Assembly: GCA_951813255.1 (NCBI GenBank)
Contig: OX638353.1
Coordinates: 2,787,501-2,851,500, forward strand
Origin: an uncultured Dehalococcoidia bacterium
GTDB lineage: Bacteria; Chloroflexota; Dehalococcoidia; Lucifugimonadales; JAAXIE01
Reading direction: 5' to 3'
DNA: 64,000 nt
A program made the translations under genes and the position numbers. How positions within the stretch are numbered: position 1 is the stretch's first letter; each line of letters opens with the position of its first letter. Below the pieces are notes generated by a model. The model was not told where the DNA came from, searched no databases, and saw nothing but the letters and a program-made list of their open reading frames with translations. This document shows, piece after piece, positions 26,176 through 34,687 of this stretch.

Positions 26176-27597
26176 ATGTCTTCTACCTATACCCCCGTCC
26201 CCGCACGCCCAGCCAACCGTACCCGTCACCAAGCCATCTGCCATGAATGCGGCATGTCCGCAACCATCCCCTTCCTGCCCACCCAAGGCAAGCCCGTATA
26301 TTGCCAGGCATGCTTCAAGGCCCGCCGTCAGGGGCTTCCCTCCCCCATGGACCCAAGCATCAACACAACCCCCCGCCAGCCCCGTACCCGCAAGCAGCAA
26401 AACGTCGATACCGCCACGACCGCTCCCGCCGTTTCCTCCAGTCAGGCCGTTCTCTCCGGTGAGGAGGATGCCCTCGTATTCTCCGGGATGCCTTTGAAGC
26501 CAGAGACCAAGGCAGCAATCTTCCGCATGAACATCACCGAGCCTACCCCCATCCAGCACAAGACCATTCCCCACCTCATGGCTGGACAAGACCTGATCGG
26601 CCAAGCCCGCACCGGCTCCGGCAAAACCCTCGCCTTCGCAGTACCCCTCACCGAACGCTGCGACCCGTCAGTCCGGCGCATCCAAGCCCTCGTGCTTGTC
26701 CCCACCCGCGAACTTGCCATCCAGGTTGCCGGCGTCATAGAAGCCCTTGCCTCTTCAAATCAGCTCCGCGTCACCCTGCTCTACGGCGGCCGTTCCATGA
26801 AGACCGAACACATAGCCTTGAAAAGGGGCGCCCACGTCATCGTAGGCACCCCAGGCCGCACCCTCGACCACCTCCGCCAAGGCACCCTCGACCTGAGTTC
26901 AGTCCGATTTCTCGTCCTCGACGAAGCCGACGAGATGCTCGACAGAGGATTTACCCACGACGTCGAAGCCATCATTGGCCGGACGCCCAGCAACCGTCAG
27001 ACAGCCCTCTTCTCGGCCACGATGCCTGAGTGGGTTGCCCAGACCGCCGGAAAGCATCTGCAGCAGCCCGTCACAGTGGAAGTGGACGCCAATGTCCAAG
27101 CCCCTCCCACCGTCGAGCATCTGGTCTACACCATCGACAAGTATCACAAGCTGGATGCCCTGCAGACCCTGCTCAACCGCCGCGACGAAGATGCCCCCAT
27201 CATCGTCTTTGGCAAGACCAAGCACGGCGTCAAAAAGCTCGCCCAGCGCCTCAGTTCCTTGGGCTATCCCGTAGGAGCCCTCCAAGGAAATCTGAGCCAG
27301 ACCGCACGCGAACGCGTGATGGAGGACTTCCGTTCCGGCGCCGCATCAATATTGGTAGCAACAAACGTGGCCGCCCGGGGCCTGGACTTCGAGTCTATCG
27401 GCCAAGTCATCAATTACGACCTGCCCGACTCTGAACTCCTCTTCACCCACCGCGTCGGCCGCACCGGGCGCATGGGCCGTGCCGGCACAGCCATAACCTT
27501 CATCACAGACGACGACGCATCAAAATGGCGCGAAATCGAACGAGGCCTAGGCCGCCGATTTGCCGTCGAGGCCTGGCCCACCTCCCTCAGACGCTAA
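26176..27597 (+). CDS. DEAD-box RNA helicase with N-terminal zinc ribbon
   Basis: A 473-residue ATP-dependent RNA helicase. A zinc ribbon is formed by Cys22, Cys25, Cys43 and Cys46 (ICHECG...YCQAC), followed by a low-complexity linker. The helicase core has the Q motif (EPTPIQ), Walker A GSGKT (147-151), PTRELA, GTPGR, DEAD (VLDEADEM), SAT, ARGLDF and HRVGRTGR. Such enzymes remodel rRNA or mRNA, often in the cold. The C-terminus ends soon after the core, so the ribbon probably supplies extra RNA binding. It converges on the MazE-like gene with four bases between. Confidence 0.93.
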   Translation: MSSTYTPVPARPANRTRHQAICHECGMSATIPFLPTQGKPVYCQACFKARRQGLPSPMDPSINTTPRQPRTRKQQNVDTATTAPAVSSSQAVLSGEEDALVFSGMPLKPETKAAIFRMNITEPTPIQHKTIPHLMAGQDLIGQARTGSGKTLAFAVPLTERCDPSVRRIQALVLVPTRELAIQVAGVIEALASSNQLRVTLLYGGRSMKTEHIALKRGAHVIVGTPGRTLDHLRQGTLDLSSVRFLVLDEADEMLDRGFTHDVEAIIGRTPSNRQTALFSATMPEWVAQTAGKHLQQPVTVEVDANVQAPPTVEHLVYTIDKYHKLDALQTLLNRRDEDAPIIVFGKTKHGVKKLAQRLSSLGYPVGALQGNLSQTARERVMEDFRSGAASILVATNVAARGLDFESIGQVINYDLPDSELLFTHRVGRTGRMGRAGTAITFITDDDASKWREIERGLGRRFAVEAWPTSLRR

Positions 27598-27601
27598 CTC
27601 T

Positions 27602-27844
27602 TCACCACGTTTCGCGCCCCATTGACGGGCCTGTATCAACTTCATCGTGCCGATTGTAGGCGGTCATGCCATCCAGAATAGCATCCAGCCTCACCGCGCC
27701 CCGCTTCACCGGTAGGCGGGACAAGCCATCGTCATTGGCGGTCATCTTGACCGTCGAATCGGCCTCAAGACCAAGTTGACATGCCAGAGTCTGAGGTACT
27801 CTGGCAGCAAGGCTATTGAGCCATTCCCTGACGCGAGTCTTCAT
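27602..27844 (-). CDS. MazE/AbrB-like orphan antitoxin
   Basis: An 80-residue protein whose first 45 residues match the SpoVT-AbrB fold of MazE antitoxins: VREWLNSLAARVPQTLACQL corresponds to the usual WGNSxGVRIPK motif, then GLEADSTVKM. The C-terminal tail (AVRLDAILDGMT) resembles the toxin-binding part. No MazF-like toxin follows: the next gene downstream is the convergent helicase, four bases away. The canonical WGNS is changed to WLNS, which could affect DNA binding. It is most likely an antitoxin whose toxin was lost, or one acting in trans. Confidence 0.65.
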   Translation of the reverse strand: MKTRVREWLNSLAARVPQTLACQLGLEADSTVKMTANDDGLSRLPVKRGAVRLDAILDGMTAYNRHDEVDTGPSMGRETW

Positions 27845-27856
27845 AGGCTTAACTAC

Positions 27857-28075
27857 TCAGCTTCCATTCCTATGGTCCCAGTCATCCCTCTGCTCATCGT
27901 TCAACAAATAGTCCCTGATCAGCGCATACAACCCAGAAAACCGGGCCTCCAGCTTGTCATCGATCTGCCGCAAGTCTTCTTTAGTAGCGAACCACTCCAA
28001 GTCTTCCTTGGTAGCCACCCCAGCCAGCGCGACCGCCAACTCCTCGTGGGTCACGTACTCACCCGTTGCCATCAA
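27857..28075 (-). CDS. Small charged helical protein
   Basis: A 72-residue protein, likely all-helical and coiled-coil forming (VTHEELAVALAGVATKEDL; a second ATKEDL unit follows, then KLEARFSGLYALIRDYLL). Similar small proteins with KEDL heptads occur beside toxin-antitoxin and phage genes, but no function is assigned. It lies 12 bases upstream of the MazE-like gene on the same strand, so the two probably form one operon. It is not a MazF, RelE or PIN protein. Confidence 0.5.
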   Translation of the reverse strand: MMATGEYVTHEELAVALAGVATKEDLEWFATKEDLRQIDDKLEARFSGLYALIRDYLLNDEQRDDWDHRNGS

Positions 28076-28204
28076 GCCCCCTGAACATCCAATTAGCCAG
28101 CGTTGGGGCTACGTCATCAGTGTCAACCAGCGACATGACGGCCCAAGGATTACCCACCTATTCTGCCTCTCCCCAAGATGTGTCTGTCAAGCAACAGAGA
28201 ACAA

Positions 28205-28230
28205 GAGGCCGGGGTATAATCCCCGGCCTC
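28205..28230 (-). terminator. Intrinsic terminator after the BNR-repeat gene
   Basis: A perfect 10-bp stem (gaggccgggg / ccccggcctc) with a six-base loop lies 26 bases beyond the BNR gene stop. On the minus strand it is followed by TTGTTCTCTG, a moderately T-rich tail. Confidence 0.75.
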
Positions 28231-28255
28231 CGTCATCACTCCTATTGATCGACCA

Positions 28256-29242
28256 CTAATTCGGCGTCCAAGCCAGCGACCGGATCTCACTGAACTCACG
28301 CTCCAACTTGTTCCAGTTGTCCCCGTTGTCCTCGCTGATGAAAAGCTCGCCATAATGGCTGTTGCCGATGATCAGGTCCGGGTCGGCAGCATTCACCGCG
28401 AACACCCACATCGGGGAATTCGGCCTCGGCACGTTCAGGTTCTCCCACGTCTCGCCCCGGTCCGTCGACCGCAGCACCGTGCCGTTGTCGCCAATGAAGC
28501 TGTTCCCGTTCCCGAGGAACACCGTGTTCGGGTCATCGGGTTTCACGGCCAGCCCACGGCAGAACGTCATCGGGAAGTTCTCCCGCGCCCCCACCGTGCT
28601 CCAACTCTCGCCCACATCCGTGCTCAGATAGACCTCAGGGGCCGTGCTCGTAATCACCTTGGACGGGCTGCCATTGGACCCAGGGCTCACCGCGATGAAA
28701 TGGATGTCCGGCTCCGCCAGCGACTCCACCCGACTCCAAGTCTCCCCGCCATCGATGCTGCGACGCACGCCATCCACCTCGGCCCCAGCCCATATCTTCT
28801 GCGGGTCCGACGGGTCCACCGCCATCGTCAGCACCCGGGGCACGCTCACATTCGCGCAATACTCCGCAAACTCAGCAGCGCAATGCTCCCAGTTGGCCCC
28901 GCCATCCTTCGTCCTGAAAATCGCCCCAGGCCGGCACCCGGCATAGATGTTGTCCGGGTTCACCGGGTCGATAGCCAGCGACCACACATCGTAGTCGTTC
29001 AACGCCGAGTCCAGCCTCTCGAAGCTGGCCCCGCGGTCATCACTGCGGTACACGCCGTCATTCGTCCCGGCGTACACCACCTTCGGGTCCTTTGGATGCA
29101 CCGCAAGGTCGAAGCACTGCAACTCGCTCCAAGGCAGCTTTGGCCGCCCGCCCTTGGCCCGCGTCCAAGTATCCCCGCCATCGTCGCTTCGCCATATGCT
29201 AGCCTGCACCGTTCCCACCAACAGTGTGTAATCATCCTTCAT
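28256..29242 (-). CDS. BNR/sortilin-type beta-propeller protein
   Basis: A 328-residue protein built of repeats carrying the Asp-box motif SxDxGxTW (WRSDDGGDTWTRA, YRSDDRGASFERL, FRTKDGGANWEHC, RRSIDGGETWSRV, LSTDVGESWSTVG, RSTDRGETWENL, ISEDNGDNWNKLE). This gives about seven blades, as in sialidase/sortilin-like propellers and exo-glucanase-type proteins. No signal peptide is evident and the catalytic residues of sialidases are absent, so it may bind rather than cleave its ligand, or be a cytoplasmic propeller. It is flanked downstream by a strong terminator. Confidence 0.8.
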   Translation of the reverse strand: MKDDYTLLVGTVQASIWRSDDGGDTWTRAKGGRPKLPWSELQCFDLAVHPKDPKVVYAGTNDGVYRSDDRGASFERLDSALNDYDVWSLAIDPVNPDNIYAGCRPGAIFRTKDGGANWEHCAAEFAEYCANVSVPRVLTMAVDPSDPQKIWAGAEVDGVRRSIDGGETWSRVESLAEPDIHFIAVSPGSNGSPSKVITSTAPEVYLSTDVGESWSTVGARENFPMTFCRGLAVKPDDPNTVFLGNGNSFIGDNGTVLRSTDRGETWENLNVPRPNSPMWVFAVNAADPDLIIGNSHYGELFISEDNGDNWNKLEREFSEIRSLAWTPN

Positions 29243-29366
29243 GACATCCCTCCCTATAACGTAGATGAGGTTTCACAAATCGGGTTTCGCCGCCAATTAT
29301 CCCCCGCCCCCGCCCGTTGTCAACCAACCATCCTAGCCAGCAATGGATACCGTGCCGGCTGTTGCT

Positions 29367-30158
29367 TCAGGGCGTGAAGAGCGTTGCTCGCAGCAGGTTT
29401 TCGAACTCATCGGGGCGGGACCACCGGGCAATCTCAGAGTGCCCATCCAACAAGCTGAAGTCCTCAGGGTGCCAGATATCCTCCGTGTCGTCGAAAAGGG
29501 AAACGAATGCGAGACTAGGTTGGGCCACCTTGAGGTGGTGTAAGTCAACACAGCCAGACAGAACGTGCTCGGCCAGCCTGCGCACAGCCCCACGGGAGCC
29601 GGTACTCAAGAGAAAGACCATAGAAGTCCGTCCGCCGAGGTATGCCTCAAAATCGACTGTCCACATCCGTGTAGACCTACCTTGCCTCTGCACGTCGCGC
29701 TCAAAGGGGATCTGCTTCTCCCGTAACCATTCGTCTACTTCGTCAGCTGTATTCTGAACCGATTGGCTTCGCAGTGTGAACCACAGGTCCGAGACTCTTA
29801 CAGTCCCCTGAGCAACGCGCAGCACGGATTCACCCAGCGCGTCCTCCATAACGGAGCGAAGTACTAGTTGCCCTTGGACCAATTCGATACGGAGCGTCTG
29901 GCATACATACAATATTAGTGCCTGCTGCTTGGGTGACCTTTGGCGACGGACTGACTGAAGGTCAAGCCAGCCCAGAGCGTCCCCAAAGTCAGTGACAATG
30001 TATTCGCTGCCACGCTCCAGAACGAAAACATCCACCACGCCTCCGTCTGGGTACAGCAACGGCGTCCGCACCCGTACTCCCTCTTGAGGGCCAGGTGAGC
30101 AAGCGAACAGGGCGGGTAAGGAGTTTCCTATAGAAGCGCAAAGCTCTACCATGTTCAT
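29367..30158 (-). CDS. DUF1828-domain protein (first copy)
   Basis: A 263-residue protein. The N-terminal 90 residues match the DUF1828 pattern (VRTPLLYPDGGVVDVFV then EYIVTDFGDALGWL). The C-terminal part (about residues 150-260) is a second alpha/beta region as in DUF1829-like tails. A paralogue with the same layout occurs at 44300. Its ATG overlaps the stop of a broken partner gene (ATGA at 30155-30158), pointing to translational coupling in the intact ancestor. Function unknown; the family often sits among toxin-antitoxin and mobile genes. Confidence 0.65.
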   Translation of the reverse strand: MNMVELCASIGNSLPALFACSPGPQEGVRVRTPLLYPDGGVVDVFVLERGSEYIVTDFGDALGWLDLQSVRRQRSPKQQALILYVCQTLRIELVQGQLVLRSVMEDALGESVLRVAQGTVRVSDLWFTLRSQSVQNTADEVDEWLREKQIPFERDVQRQGRSTRMWTVDFEAYLGGRTSMVFLLSTGSRGAVRRLAEHVLSGCVDLHHLKVAQPSLAFVSLFDDTEDIWHPEDFSLLDGHSEIARWSRPDEFENLLRATLFTP

Positions 30159-30412
30159 AGGAACGTCCTTTGTACAACAAGAGCCTGCATCGTGCCTATG
30201 TGCCGCAGGTGAGCTTCAACACAGAACTGGTTCCAAACATCCACCGGTCGGTTCCAAGGGCCGGTTATTTCTTCCGGTACATAGGCCCATTTGTCTCGGC
30301 TTCCCGACACCCAGTAGTTCTTGTGCTTCTCACCGACATGCTTGCCATCGGGATTCAGGGTCATGCCGTTTACAACTCTCCCAACGCTCCAAATGTCGAC
30401 CGATCTGAACCA
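30155..30412 (-). pseudogene. Truncated DUF6978-like gene (C-terminal part only)
   Basis: The frame is open from a TAG at 30413-30415 to the stop at 30155 and translates as VGRVVNGMTLNPDGKHVGEK then HKNYW, DKWAYVPEEIT. This NG-NPDG-H-DKWAY pattern matches the C-terminal half of proteins I recall as DUF6978, and parallels the intact protein at 43798 (IRYNGPHG then VPHIHRIT). The N-terminal half is missing. About 33 bases upstream of the frame begins a duplicated fragment of another gene (30448-30770), which probably replaced it. Internal start codons could still express 69 residues. Confidence 0.55.
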
Positions 30413-30437
30413 CTAACACAAGCCCCTCACCACCCCA

Positions 30438-30776
30438 TCACGTACTTATAAACGGTATCCTCCGCACCACCGGTATCCTCCGCACAAACAGCGACACCCC
30501 AAGCAGCAACGCCCCCACCACCAGCATGATCAGCGAAGGCGACGTCAGCGACAGCGACAGCCCGTCTGCCATGTGCGACGTCACATCCGAAGCAATCTCC
30601 GCCAGACTCTCCGGCGCATCCGCCTCCACCAGCGCATCCTGCAACCCCGAGCCCAGCCTGTCCGGTATCGTTCCCCCAACAAGCATCCCGGCAATCAGGA
30701 AGAACAACCCCGTGAACGTCAGCGCCAGACCCAGCCACCGCAGCATCGACACGATCCGCGGGAAATTCACCGCCAC
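30438..30776 (-). pseudogene. Duplicated 3' fragment of the 507-residue membrane protein gene
   Basis: An open frame of 112 residues nearly identical to the last 113 residues of the protein encoded at 32985-34508 (starting VNFPRIVSMLRWLGLAL and ending VVRRIPFIST). It contains two membrane helices but lacks the 390-residue N-terminal part and any sign of its own promoter. It is best read as a gene fragment created by a local duplication. Confidence 0.8.
30448..30770. repeat. 323-bp direct repeat, copy 1
   Basis: This stretch matches 33001-33323 base for base in length, with roughly a dozen substitutions and no indels seen. The match starts at ataaacggtatcc and stops abruptly after gcgggaaattcac. 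Copy 2 is the intact gene; copy 1 is flanked by unrelated sequence, including the broken DUF6978-like gene. Confidence 0.88.
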
Positions 30777-31083
30777 ATGCCCCCAAAACCAAAGCCATCA
30801 TCACCGCCGCCAGCTGGCCCGCCCATGCAGAACAACCGGAGACTTGCGGTACCGGCGCATGACCGTGTTGAGGCGCATCGGGATGCCTCCCTCAGTACGT
30901 CTGACGAATACGTCTGACGTGGCCTCTTACCTAGGGAAGTCTCCCATACCGGGCTACATCCTCGTAAGCCACCATACTGGATGGAAACCAAACCAAAATC
31001 GTTCAGGGCCATCTTCTCGATGGCCCTCCCGGCATCAGACCGTTATCGCCATGGGCACCGCGCAGCCACGAAGACGCTGTCCC
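30777..31083. other. Intergenic stretch with a possible hairpin
   Basis: About 300 bases in which no gene is recognised. A 7-bp stem (gggccat / atggccc, 31006-31026) lies 58 bases beyond the stop of the cadherin-like lipoprotein gene. On the minus strand it is followed by TGAACGATTTTGG and may be a weak terminator. The rest shows nothing convincing. Confidence 0.4.
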
Positions 31084-32742
31084 CTACCCCTCACCCGACA
31101 CAGTGAACGTGTTCGCGGCCGTGTAGAACCCGCGCAGGGCGGACACATGCTCGTCCGGCTGGATGCTCAGTTCCATCACCATCCGGTAGTCGCCCGCCAC
31201 ATTGGTGGTATAGGGGCAAAGCTGACCGTCCGTCACCGTCGTGCCCTCAATGTCGGTCCACTCAGCCGACGAATCGGCCCTCGTCTGCCACTTCATCGAG
31301 TGGACCGTATAGAAGTACCGTGCAATCTCCTGGTTGATGAACGGTCCCAAGCATGTGCCGAAGCTTCGCCCGTAGAGCAGGACGACGCCGTTGGCTACGT
31401 CGATTGTGGGGAACGGCGTCAGGCCCTCGTCATCTACGTCGATCTCCAGCGCGAAGTCGGCTGAGAGCCCATCGGGGTCCGTGGCCGTGAGGGTGAGCAT
31501 GGCACTGCCCGCAGCCGTCCCCCTGAAAACGAGGAACCGGTGCCCTGCCACATCCGTCACAATCTCCGCGGTAAGCACGGCCGGGTCGCTGAGCTCTAAC
31601 GAGAATTCGAGTTCATCCCCGTCCGGGTCCGTGAAGAAGAGTGTGGGCTCTGTGAACAGCGGCCCGCCTCCCGCCGACAACTCGTCGAAATCTAGGATCA
31701 CGTCCTCGTTCAGCGTCGGTCCCCGGTTCTCTCCCGTCGACTCCTCGACGATGAACTCGTTCTCGGCGCGAAACTCTCCCGTAACCGTAGGCAGGTGCGG
31801 GTCTATGACGATCGTGACGTTGAGGACGAGCCGGTATTCCCCAGCCGTCCGGGTAGCGTATGTGCATAGTTGTCCGGTCGTGACTTCCGTCTCCGGCACT
31901 TCCATCCACGCAGACGACGAATCGCTGCGGGTATGCCATTCCGAGCTGTTGATGGTGACGACAAGGCCCGACGGGAACGGTGTGCTCTTTATGGGTGGCG
32001 TACAGGTGTCGGTGAGGGTGAGGAACCCATCCCCAAGGTCGATTTTGTTGTTGTCGACCTTGATCCCGGGCAGCAGCGTGAAGCCCGAATCGTCCACCTC
32101 CACACTCATGCTCTGCTCCCCCGAGAGACCTCCGGGATCAGTGGCAGTGACTGTGAGCGTCGCGGACCCGGCCGCCGTGCCGGTGACGATGATGGCCGTA
32201 TGCCCCTCGCTGTCTACTATGACCTCCGAGGAGGCCAAGGCAGGGTCGCTCACCGTAGCCGTGAAGGTGAGTTCCTCAGCATCGTTGTCCAAGTCCCGGA
32301 ACAGTCCGCTCGCCAAAAAGGGCCACGGTGACCCGCCCACCGAAACGGCGATGTCCTCGAACTCTCCCGTCGGCGTCGGGGGCTCATTTTCCGGAGCAGC
32401 CGTGACCCCAGGTACGCTGGTAGCCGCCGGCATGCTAGTCGGCGTCGGCGTGGCCGTCGGCGTCGGTGCGCTGGTGGCCACCGGCGTGGTTGTAGCCGTG
32501 GGCGTAGGTGTGCTGGCGGGCGCTGGTCTGGCCGTGGGCGCCGGCGTGAGCGTGGGCGCCGGTGTGGCTGTGGCCATGGCCGTCGGTGTACTGGTGGGTG
32601 CTGGTGTGGGCGTAGGTGAAACTACCTCCGCGGCAGTGGGGCTGAGTGGAATCTCGGCTACTGGTGATGGGGTCGGATCATCGGAGCATCCGACCAAGAT
32701 CATGGTGACGAGAATCGCAATGGCAACTAGCCCGCTTTTCAC
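31084..32742 (-). CDS. Cadherin-like lipoprotein with TP/TA-rich stalk
   Basis: An exported lipoprotein of 552 residues from a GTG at 32742 (AAAGGG eight bases upstream; an ATG at 32796 is possible). The lipobox is LVTMILVGC. A Thr/Pro/Ala-rich stalk of about 95 residues follows. Two similar modules come next, each with a cadherin/dystroglycan-like repeat (GTAAGSATLTVTATDPGGLS; GTAAGSAMLTLTATDPDGLS) followed by a conserved region with ADSSAEW/SDSSSAW and TxGQLCxY. The duplication inside the protein is clear. It is probably a surface binding protein; the ligand is unknown. Confidence 0.8.
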   Translation of the reverse strand: MKSGLVAIAILVTMILVGCSDDPTPSPVAEIPLSPTAAEVVSPTPTPAPTSTPTAMATATPAPTLTPAPTARPAPASTPTPTATTTPVATSAPTPTATPTPTSMPAATSVPGVTAAPENEPPTPTGEFEDIAVSVGGSPWPFLASGLFRDLDNDAEELTFTATVSDPALASSEVIVDSEGHTAIIVTGTAAGSATLTVTATDPGGLSGEQSMSVEVDDSGFTLLPGIKVDNNKIDLGDGFLTLTDTCTPPIKSTPFPSGLVVTINSSEWHTRSDSSSAWMEVPETEVTTGQLCTYATRTAGEYRLVLNVTIVIDPHLPTVTGEFRAENEFIVEESTGENRGPTLNEDVILDFDELSAGGGPLFTEPTLFFTDPDGDELEFSLELSDPAVLTAEIVTDVAGHRFLVFRGTAAGSAMLTLTATDPDGLSADFALEIDVDDEGLTPFPTIDVANGVVLLYGRSFGTCLGPFINQEIARYFYTVHSMKWQTRADSSAEWTDIEGTTVTDGQLCPYTTNVAGDYRMVMELSIQPDEHVSALRGFYTAANTFTVSGEG

Positions 32743-32984
32743 CTTTACTACCCTTTGGACAACCGCGAATACATATAGCCATCGAAACAGTAACATTGCC
32801 TAGGCTCACTCCCAAGCACCGTCGGTGACCATCGCTTCCGTTCGCCCTAGCCGCCCTAAACGTCTGGTGCGTGCGGGGCAGATGCCCTGCTACCGTTACC
32901 CTGAGCTAGCTGAGTGCTGCACCATTGGCAGAAATTCCCGCTCTGATTCGTCCCTGGGAAGCGCGAATAAACGCTAACCTTCTA

Positions 32985-34508
32985 TCACACCACCGTGCTG
33001 ATAAACGGTATCCTCCGCACCACCGGTATCCTCCGCACAAACAGCGACACCCCAAGCAGCAGCACCCCAACCACCAGCATGATCAACGACGGCGACGTCA
33101 GCGTCAGCGACAGCCCATCTGCCATATGCGACGTCACATCCGAAGCAATCTCCGCCAGACTCTCCGGCGCATCCGCCTCCACCAGCGCATCCTGCAACCC
33201 CGAGCCCAGCCTGTCCGGTATCGTTCCCCCAACAAGCATCCCGGCAATCAGGAAGAACAACCCCGTGAACGCCAGCGCCAGACCCAGCCACCGCAGCATC
33301 GACACGATCCGCGGGAAATTCACCAGCGCTATCAGCAAACACGCCCCAATCAGCACCACCTGCGGCAGCCACGGCCCCAACGCCCCAATCAGCTGGATGC
33401 TGTCCCGCGTCCCAGCGAGCCCTTCACTCTCCTCAATGTCCTCATCTACCAAGCCCAACAAATCGTACCGGGCGCACTGCGACAGGTCCGCCCCTTGCGG
33501 CAACTCTTCGCATGCCACTCCGTCCGGTGTGACAAGTTCCCGCCGCACGTCATCCAGCGAATCGTCGACTAGAGAAGGCAGCACTCCGCCAGTCGCCGCC
33601 TTCAGCACATCCTGAATAATTTCCTGTTCTGCCTCCAAGTCCGGCGCCTCTTGCTGCAAAGCCTCACGGATCTTGGCATCCGTCTCCGGCGCCTCTAGTG
33701 CATCCAGCACCTCGAGAGGCACATCATCCGTCTCCCGCAGCTCCTCCAACGCCTCGTCGTACGACTCCAACCGCGTCTCGATATCCACCCCTGCCAGCTT
33801 CGGCACCCTGCTCGGCAGTTCGCCCGACTGCAATTCATGCACCGTGTCTTCCCAGTAGTGCGTCCACTCCTCGTCCGTCTCCAGCTCCACCTGCTCCAGA
33901 CGGATGGGCTCACCGCTCTCCAACGCCTCCATCGCCAACTCCGTGGCCTCACCCACCCCCACCTCCTCTGCCTCTCCTCTGGAAGCCTCCGGTTCCGTTC
34001 GCTCCCCGCCATCCCCCCCAACAGTGGCCCCGTCGACCCCCACCACCTCTATACGGTCAATCCGGTCCTCCGCATATGCCACAAGCTCCACGCTCGCGTT
34101 ATCCAGCGGACCTGCTAGGTCGATGTACAGATCAAGTTCATCTGTGTCCTTCTTCAAGTACCCTATCAGGTCGTCTAGGGCCCGCTCCGTCTCCCCCTGC
34201 AGATACTCCGGCGGCATGATTCTCCGCGCCACATCAGCCACCTCGTCCTGGGGCACATCCACGTTCCCCAGTAACTCATCGGTCGTGTCCTCCAACTCCG
34301 GGTCAACCAGCACCTCGTCATAAACACGGTCATACACCTCCTGCTCCGAAAGAGCCTCGGCATAGAAGTCCGCCGAAAGGAAATGACCGTCAATGACGCT
34401 GAACAGCAAAAAGGCAAAGAAAGCAAGAAAGACAATTGCCCCCAGCACCATGCTGGCCAAGGGCCGGAACATCAGCAGCGGACAACCCACGTCATCCGCC
34501 CCCCGCAT
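32985..34508 (-). CDS. Large membrane protein with extracytoplasmic helical domain
   Basis: A 507-residue protein. One N-terminal helix (VLGAIVFLAFFAFLLFSVIDG) precedes a long Asp/Glu-rich helical extracytoplasmic region (about residues 40-375). Three helices form the C-terminus (WLPQVVLIGACLLIALV; LGLALAFTGLFFLIAGMLVG; LIMLVVGVLLLGVSLFV). The layout resembles proteins predicted to sense or signal at the envelope, but I do not recognise a named family. The start could be ATG at 34508 or at 34472. Its last third is duplicated at 30448-30770. Confidence 0.7.
   Translation of the reverse strand: MRGADDVGCPLLMFRPLASMVLGAIVFLAFFAFLLFSVIDGHFLSADFYAEALSEQEVYDRVYDEVLVDPELEDTTDELLGNVDVPQDEVADVARRIMPPEYLQGETERALDDLIGYLKKDTDELDLYIDLAGPLDNASVELVAYAEDRIDRIEVVGVDGATVGGDGGERTEPEASRGEAEEVGVGEATELAMEALESGEPIRLEQVELETDEEWTHYWEDTVHELQSGELPSRVPKLAGVDIETRLESYDEALEELRETDDVPLEVLDALEAPETDAKIREALQQEAPDLEAEQEIIQDVLKAATGGVLPSLVDDSLDDVRRELVTPDGVACEELPQGADLSQCARYDLLGLVDEDIEESEGLAGTRDSIQLIGALGPWLPQVVLIGACLLIALVNFPRIVSMLRWLGLALAFTGLFFLIAGMLVGGTIPDRLGSGLQDALVEADAPESLAEIASDVTSHMADGLSLTLTSPSLIMLVVGVLLLGVSLFVRRIPVVRRIPFISTVV
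33001..33323. repeat. 323-bp direct repeat, copy 2 (within an intact gene)
   Basis: The parent copy of the repeat at 30448-30770, lying within the 3' end of the 507-residue membrane protein gene. The two copies are about 2.5 kb apart in the same orientation, enclosing the cadherin-like lipoprotein gene, so homologous recombination between them would delete that gene. Confidence 0.88.
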
Positions 34509-34687
34509 ACACTGGCACCGCCCTCGGTATCAAAGAAAGCCAGCGGCTCACCCAGCACAACATGCGCGCCAGTATACCACCCTACCCGATACCCACCGGC
34601 CTCGGCCCCACATCTCTAGGTTTTCACCGACTATACGGCAATTTCCCTGACAGCCTGCGGCAACATCACCGACCGGGGGTAAGTCGG

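Noticed and set aside
28355..29377. Arg/His-rich plus-strand frame opposite the BNR gene
   Set aside because: Antisense shadow; the minus strand has seven Asp-box repeats and a matching terminator.
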